Source of the DNA: JANLYC01 sp963815445
GTDB taxonomy: Bacteria; Actinomycetota; Actinomycetes; Propionibacteriales; Nocardioidaceae
Direction: 5' to 3'
Length of the DNA: 64,000 nucleotides
Assembly: GCA_963815445.1 (NCBI GenBank)
Contig: CAWFGV010000006.1
Coordinates: forward strand, 1 to 64,000
How positions within the stretch are numbered: position 1 is the stretch's first letter; each line of letters starts with the position of its first letter. Under the pieces are notes generated by a model that was given only the letters and a program-made list of their open reading frames with translations, did no database searches and was not told the origin of the DNA. A program made the position numbers and the translations under genes. Below are positions 59,713-64,000 of this stretch, one piece after another.

Positions 59713-60912
59713 ATGCCCCATGCCGACCTCCATGACGAGATCCATCGTCTGACGAAGAGCCTCGAGGCCGAGCTCATCGAGTTCCGTAGAGATCTGCACC
59801 GCCACCCCGAGCTCGGTCGTCAGGAGCGACGTACGACAGGTGTCATCGTCGAGCGGCTCCTGACCGCGGGACTCGAACCGCGGGTGCTGGCATCCGGGAC
59901 GGGCGTCGTCTGCGACATCGTGGGGTCACAGGGCGAACCACCGACGATCGGCTTCCGTGGCGACATCGACGCGCTGCCCCTCAACGACCTCACCGAGGGT
60001 GCCTATCGGTCCACGGTCGCCGGCGTCTGTCACGCCTGTGGCCACGACGCGCACACCGCTGTGGTGCTCGGGACAGCGCTCGTCCTGGCCGAGCTGGCCG
60101 GCCATGACCTGCTCGACCGCTCGGTCCGGTTGATCTTCCAACCGGCCGAGGAGGTCACGCCCGGTGGGGCGCTCGATGTGCTCGCCGACGGTGGTGCGAC
60201 CGGGCTCCAGCAGGTCTTCGCACTGCATTGCGACCCGAAGATCGAGGTCGGCAGGGTCGGCTTCCGTGCCGGTGCGATCACGGCCGGCGCCGACCGGATC
60301 AAGGTGACGTTGCGCGGTCCCGGTGGTCACACAGCGAGGCCGCACCTCACCGCTGACCTGGTCTTCGCCCTGGGGGCGATCGTCACCGAGCTGCCCGCGG
60401 TGCTCTCGCGGCTGGCCGATCCACGGGCCGCGTTGAGCCTGGTGTGGGGGCAGGTGCATGCCGGAGCCGCCGCCAACGCGATCCCCCAGGAGGGCTTCGC
60501 CGAGGGCACGATCCGCTGTCTGGACGCCGGCGTCTGGGAGTCGGCGCACACGCTGGTGCCCAACCTGGTCCGTCAGCTGGCCGCACCGTATGGTGTCGAC
60601 GTCGACGTCGACATGCACACGAGCGTGCCTCCGTGCGTCAACGACGAGGCAGAGACAGCGTTTCTTCGAACGGTGGCCGCCGACCTGCTCGGTGACGACG
60701 CGGTCACGGCGACCGACCAGAGTCTTGGCGGAGAGGACTTCGGCTGGATTCTCGGACGTGTTCCGGGAGCCCTGGCCCGTCTCGGCGTACGGAATCCGGA
60801 TGTTGCCGATGCGGGTGATCTGCATCAGGGAAGTTTTGACATTGACGAGTCTGCTATCGGCGTCGGTGTTCGGCTGTTTTGTGCCGCTGCTGTGTCCTCA
60901 TACCCCAAATAG
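59713..60912 (+). CDS. M20 family amidohydrolase (hippurate hydrolase/aminoacylase-like)
   Basis: 399 aa from the ATG at 59713 (AGGCGGG about 5 nt upstream; GTG at 59707 is an alternative). M20D-type metalloenzyme: LIEFRRDLHRHPELGRQERRT, IGFRGDIDALPL, VCHACGHDAHTAVVLGTALVL (metal Cys/His/Asp), LIFQPAEEVTPGGALDVLADG and the C-terminal QSLGGEDFGWIL with metal-binding Glu/Asp. The dimerisation domain is at about residues 195-300. It cleaves N-acyl amino acids or related amides. It lies before the BMP-type importer genes, but the 135-bp gap and a separate promoter region make co-transcription uncertain. Confidence 0.9.
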   Translation: MPHADLHDEIHRLTKSLEAELIEFRRDLHRHPELGRQERRTTGVIVERLLTAGLEPRVLASGTGVVCDIVGSQGEPPTIGFRGDIDALPLNDLTEGAYRSTVAGVCHACGHDAHTAVVLGTALVLAELAGHDLLDRSVRLIFQPAEEVTPGGALDVLADGGATGLQQVFALHCDPKIEVGRVGFRAGAITAGADRIKVTLRGPGGHTARPHLTADLVFALGAIVTELPAVLSRLADPRAALSLVWGQVHAGAAANAIPQEGFAEGTIRCLDAGVWESAHTLVPNLVRQLAAPYGVDVDVDMHTSVPPCVNDEAETAFLRTVAADLLGDDAVTATDQSLGGEDFGWILGRVPGALARLGVRNPDVADAGDLHQGSFDIDESAIGVGVRLFCAAAVSSYPK

Positions 60913-60923
60913 CCCTGTCACAA

Positions 60924-60952
60924 GATCACAAACGCATATCGACGCTGTGATC
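60924..60952. promoter_or_regulatory. Inverted repeat upstream of the BMP lipoprotein gene
   Basis: GATCACA (60924-60930) and TGTGATC (60946-60952) are perfect 7-bp arms around 15 bp, about 95 bp before the lipoprotein start. It is a candidate operator of unknown regulator. The spacing is not that of a CRP/GlxR site. Confidence 0.35.
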
Positions 60953-61047
60953 GCCCCGCCTGAGCGGCGTGCGGGATCGAGAAACTGGTTTAGGATCTGC
61001 CGCGATGCGTGCCGAAACTATCGAGCACGCCGGTGGAAGGAGTCGTC

Positions 61048-62124
61048 TTGCGTCGTTCGACCAAGATCTCGGTAGTTCTCGTAGCTGCCACTCTCGCCTT
61101 GGCCGGATGCGCCAAGGACAACAAGTCAGACAACACGGGCAGCAAGAGTGCTGCGCTCGACTGCAAGAGCGTCACGGGCGACGGCCCCAAGGTGGGTCTT
61201 GCGTACGACGTGGGCGGCCAGGGAGACCACTCGTTCAACGACGCCGCAGCGGCCGGCCTCGCTAAGGCTGTCAAGGACATGAGCGCGACGTGCACCGAGG
61301 GTGAGGCGCAGGACGGAGAGCCCGAGTCGGCTCGCGAGGGCCGCCTGCGTGAGATGGCCGATGGTGGCTACAACCCGGTCATCGCGGTCGGCTTCGCCTA
61401 CAGCGACGCAGTCAACGCGGTGGCACCTGACTACCCGGACATCAGCTTCGCCGTCGTCGACGGGTTCGACCCGGACGAGAAGGCCAACGACAACGTCGCG
61501 TACCTGGGATTCGCCGAGAACGAGGGCTCGTTCCTCGTCGGAGTCGCAGCCGCGGACACCACCAAGTCCGACAAGATCGGGTTCGTGGGCGGCGTCCACA
61601 ACGATCTGATCAAGAAGTTCGAGGCCGGTTACACGGCGGGCGCCAAAGCGGTCAACCCGAACATCACGGTCGACGTGACCTACATCGAGGAGTCTGACCT
61701 CAAGGGCTTCGCTGACCCAGCGGGTGGCAAGGCTGCCGCCGCCGGGCTCTACGACAAGGGTGACGACGTGGTCTACCAGGCCGCCGGTGGCTCGGGTTCG
61801 GGTGTCTTCGACGCCGCGGTCGAGGCCGGTGACGGCATGTGGGCGATCGGGGTCGACTCCGACCAGTACCTGAGCGCGTCCGCCGACCAGAAGCCACACA
61901 TCCTCACCTCGATGCTCAAGCGGGTCGACACGGCGACGTACGACATGATCCAGTCGGTCAAGGACGGCACGCCCCTGACCAGCTACCAGACGTACGACCT
62001 CGCTTCAGATGGCATTGGCTACGCGACCTCGGGTGACTTCCTGAGCCAGCAGACGATCGACGACATCAACGGCTACGCCGACCAGATCAAGAGCGGAGCA
62101 GTCAAGGTGCCCACGACCCCGTAG
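61048..62124 (+). CDS. BMP family ABC transporter substrate-binding lipoprotein
   Basis: About 358 aa from a TTG at 61048, with GGAAGGAG 5-6 nt upstream (an ATG at 61009 lacks an RBS). The lipoprotein signal is RRSTKISVVLVAATLALAGC, with the lipobox Cys about residue 20. The Bmp/PnrA domain follows: VGLAYDVGGQGDHSFNDAAAAGLAKAVKD, YNPVIAVGFAYSDAVNAVAPDYPDISFAVVDG, FLVGVAAADTTKSDKIGFVGGVHNDLIKKFEAGYTAGAKAV and MWAIGVDSDQYLSA. Proteins of this family bind nucleosides for BmpCDE-type importers. ATPase and permease genes follow after 163 bp, which holds a GC-rich hairpin. Confidence 0.92.
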   Translation: MRRSTKISVVLVAATLALAGCAKDNKSDNTGSKSAALDCKSVTGDGPKVGLAYDVGGQGDHSFNDAAAAGLAKAVKDMSATCTEGEAQDGEPESAREGRLREMADGGYNPVIAVGFAYSDAVNAVAPDYPDISFAVVDGFDPDEKANDNVAYLGFAENEGSFLVGVAAADTTKSDKIGFVGGVHNDLIKKFEAGYTAGAKAVNPNITVDVTYIEESDLKGFADPAGGKAAAAGLYDKGDDVVYQAAGGSGSGVFDAAVEAGDGMWAIGVDSDQYLSASADQKPHILTSMLKRVDTATYDMIQSVKDGTPLTSYQTYDLASDGIGYATSGDFLSQQTIDDINGYADQIKSGAVKVPTTP

Positions 62125-62177
62125 GGCCGACGGCACCACAGCAACGAACCGGTGTGATACGCACCGGCGGCTCACGG

Positions 62178-62210
62178 GCCCGGGACTTCGCGGTAGCGTT
62201 CGTCCCGGGC
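62178..62210. terminator. GC-rich hairpin between lipoprotein and ATPase genes
   Basis: gcccgggac (62178-62186) pairs with gtcccgggc (62202-62210), a 9-bp stem with a 15-nt loop and no T-tract. It could terminate part of the transcription so that the binding protein is made in excess, or stabilise its mRNA. Confidence 0.4.
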
Positions 62211-62287
62211 TCGTGTCATGCCAGGGCTGCGCCACCCAGGTCCTCGGCCCGTCAGTTCGTCACGACCCGTCATCTCCAGGAGCGCCC

Positions 62288-63814
62288 ATGACAGCCACGG
62301 CGACCACCGATGCGGTGGTGATCCAGGGAGTCGGCAAGCGGTTCCCCGGCGTCATCGCCAATCATGACGTCGACATCACGATCCGTGCCGGCACCGTGCA
62401 TGCGCTGATCGGTGAGAACGGCGCCGGCAAGTCGACGCTGATGAAGATCCTCTACGGCGTGCAGAAGCCCGACGAAGGCACCGTCGCCGTCAACGGGGAA
62501 CGGGTCAGCTTCAGCTCGCCGACCGATGCGATCGCCCACGGGATCGGCATGGTCTTCCAGCACTTCATGCTCGCCGACAACCTGACGGTGCTCGAGAACA
62601 TCGTGTTGGGCGCCGAGCGCCTGCACGGCATCGGCGACAACGCGCGGCGTGTCGTCGAGGACCTGTCGAAGACCTACGGCTTCGGCATCGACCCGGGTGT
62701 GCTGGTCGAGGACCTCGGCGTCGGTGACCGGCAGCGCGTCGAGATCCTCAAGGTGCTCTACCGCGGCGCCAAGATCATCATCCTGGACGAGCCCACGGCG
62801 GTCCTGGTTCCGCAAGAGGTCGACGCGCTGTTCGCGAACCTGCGCGGGCTGAAGGACGAAGGCCACACGATTCTGTTCATCTCGCACAAGCTCGACGAGG
62901 TGCTCGACATCGCCGACGACATCACGGTCATGCGACGCGGCACCACTGTGGGCGAGGCGAAGCCCGACACCGTCACCAAGCACGAGCTGGCTGAGCTGAT
63001 GGTCGGCTCGGAGCTGCCGTCACCGGCGACCGAGGAGTCCACGGTCACCGACACCGTGCAGCTGTCGCTCGACGACATCACCTTGACCGACGAACGCGGT
63101 CGCGACCTGTTGGCCGATGTCACGCTCGACATCCGACGCGGCGAGGTGCTCGGGATCGCCGGTGTCGAGGGCAACGGCCAGGCCGAGCTCGTCGAGACGA
63201 TCATGGGAATGCGCAAGGCCACCAAGGGCCACATCCGACTGGGCGAGGACGACATGACCTCCTGGTCGACGCGCAAGCGGCGGGAGGCCGGCATCGGCTA
63301 CATCCCCGACGACCGGCATCGGCATGGCCTGTTGCTCGACTCACCGCTCTGGGAGAACCGCATCCTCGGCCACCAGACCCGCAAGCCGTCCGTCAAAGGC
63401 ATGTGGATCGACCGACGTGCCGCGCGCGCGGACACCTCCAGGATCGTGGAGCAGTACGACGTCCGCGCACCGGGAATCGAGACCCTGTCGCGATCCCTTT
63501 CCGGTGGCAACCAGCAGAAGCTGATCGTGGGCCGCGAGATGAGCGGCGATCCGGTCCTGCTGATCGCGTCCCATCCGACCCGCGGGGTCGACGTCGGCGC
63601 CCAGGCCGCGATCTGGGACCACATCAAGACGGCCCGGCGTGAAGGACTGGCAGTGCTGTTGATCAGCGCCGACCTCGACGAGCTGATCGGCCTCTCTGAC
63701 CGGATCGAAGTCATCCTCCGGGGCCGCCTCGTCGGCGAGTTCGACCCGCAGGACGTCACACCGCAGGCGCTCGGTGCCGCGATGACCGGCGGCGAGACCG
63801 AGGCGGCGTCATGA
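62288..63814 (+). CDS. ABC transporter ATP-binding protein, two ABC domains (nucleoside-type, BmpB/RbsA-like)
   Basis: 508 aa from the ATG at 62288. The first ABC domain has Walker A IGENGAGKSTLMKILYG, signature GVGDRQRVEILKVLYRGA and Walker B IIILDEPTAVLVP. The second, about residues 260-505, has GIAGVEGNGQAELVETIMG in place of a canonical Walker A, signature SLSGGNQQKLIVGREMS and Walker B VLLIASHPTRGVDVGAQ, where the usual Glu is His, making one catalytic site degenerate, as in RbsA/MglA-type ATPases. It energises the importer formed with the BMP lipoprotein and the permease that follows in a 4-bp overlap. Confidence 0.93.
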   Translation: MTATATTDAVVIQGVGKRFPGVIANHDVDITIRAGTVHALIGENGAGKSTLMKILYGVQKPDEGTVAVNGERVSFSSPTDAIAHGIGMVFQHFMLADNLTVLENIVLGAERLHGIGDNARRVVEDLSKTYGFGIDPGVLVEDLGVGDRQRVEILKVLYRGAKIIILDEPTAVLVPQEVDALFANLRGLKDEGHTILFISHKLDEVLDIADDITVMRRGTTVGEAKPDTVTKHELAELMVGSELPSPATEESTVTDTVQLSLDDITLTDERGRDLLADVTLDIRRGEVLGIAGVEGNGQAELVETIMGMRKATKGHIRLGEDDMTSWSTRKRREAGIGYIPDDRHRHGLLLDSPLWENRILGHQTRKPSVKGMWIDRRAARADTSRIVEQYDVRAPGIETLSRSLSGGNQQKLIVGREMSGDPVLLIASHPTRGVDVGAQAAIWDHIKTARREGLAVLLISADLDELIGLSDRIEVILRGRLVGEFDPQDVTPQALGAAMTGGETEAAS

Positions 63815-64000
63815 TCTTGATCCGTCGGGTGGGGACGGCCCTGCTTGCCCCGCTGGGTGCGATCGTGGTCGCGATGATCATCACGTCTGTGGTGATCCAG
63901 CTCTCCGGCAGCGCTGCGAGCGACTTCTGGTCGGTCATCTTCAGCCAGCCGTCCAACCGGGCGATCGTCAACATCATCGACCAGACGTCGCTGATCTACA
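63811..64000 (+). CDS. ABC transporter permease (N-terminal part, truncated by window end)
   Basis: The ATG at 63811 overlaps the ATPase stop by 4 nt. The first 63 codons are in the window: MILIRRVGTALLAPLGAIVVAMIITSVVIQ gives a first membrane helix, followed by an extracellular FWSVIFSQPSNRAIVNIIDQTS segment. This matches the first permease (BmpD/YufP-like, branched-type permease family) of nucleoside importers. A second permease gene is expected beyond the window. Confidence 0.8.
   Translation, partial: MILIRRVGTALLAPLGAIVVAMIITSVVIQLSGSAASDFWSVIFSQPSNRAIVNIIDQTSLIY

Noticed and set aside
60915..60935. CRP/GlxR-type site before the BMP gene
   Set aside because: TGTCA and TCACA are spaced by 5 rather than 6 bp, so the consensus is not met.

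Overview
The window is GC-rich actinobacterial chromosome. Several marks point to the Nocardioidaceae/Propionibacteriales, although genus is inference: folD followed by a DUF3017 gene, 13E12-type DUF222/HNH genes, a GuaB1-type enzyme, frequent GTG starts, and many genes whose -10 box lies only 5-7 nt before the start codon (leaderless mRNAs). No rRNA, tRNA, CRISPR array, prophage or classical insertion sequence was seen.

The left 27 kb looks like one metabolic island for choline and glycine betaine. Choline dehydrogenase (betA), betaine-aldehyde dehydrogenase (betB, with a one-base frameshift) and a ProV/ProW/ProX importer supply glycine betaine. A non-pyrrolysine MttB/MtgB-type methyltransferase stands back to back with an operon for an IclR regulator, a corrinoid protein, a methyl-corrinoid:THF methyltransferase, a RACE-type corrinoid activator and DUF1638. 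The methyl-THF made could be oxidised by an MTHFR, FolD and PurU, all encoded within 10 kb. Dimethylglycine would then go to a DMGDH-type flavoprotein with its own EtfAB. A shared GTTGCGT/ACGCAAC palindrome precedes the MTHFR, bet-pro and DMGDH-etf units, which suggests one IclR-type regulon. I read this as a B12- and folate-based betaine demethylation route in a presumably aerobic organism, in place of the Rieske (GbcAB) or Bhmt routes.

From 26.7 to 34.4 kb are a DUF1772 protein, a VOC protein, an AlkZ-like winged-helix protein, a PadR-controlled ABC exporter and a secreted ScyD/ScyE-like beta-propeller. From 34.7 to 40.5 kb is housekeeping: mdh, icd (with two operator palindromes on its promoter), a GuaB1-type enzyme, galK and a phosphoribosyltransferase. 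From 40.5 to 49.2 kb are DUF4386, a small unknown protein, a MalT-like LuxR regulator, an isoprenylcysteine methyltransferase-like protein, a sulfotransferase-like protein, an alpha/beta hydrolase and two tandem double-GNAT genes. From 49.3 to 56.1 kb are a CorC/HlyC protein, trpS, a 2'-5' RNA ligase-like protein, YihY/BrkB, a PLP-dependent dehydratase and a methylmalonyl-CoA-mutase-type large subunit without a B12 domain. The right end has a frameshifted DUF222/HNH copy, a GNAT protein, an S51 peptidase, an M20 amidohydrolase and a BMP-type ABC importer that runs off the window.

Repeat structures stand out. A DUF559 gene is bracketed by two 22-bp tandem arrays in opposite orientation. A 46-bp palindrome occurs twice. 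A 65-bp tandem duplication follows icd. Two mosaic DUF222/HNH paralogues lie near the two ends of the window.
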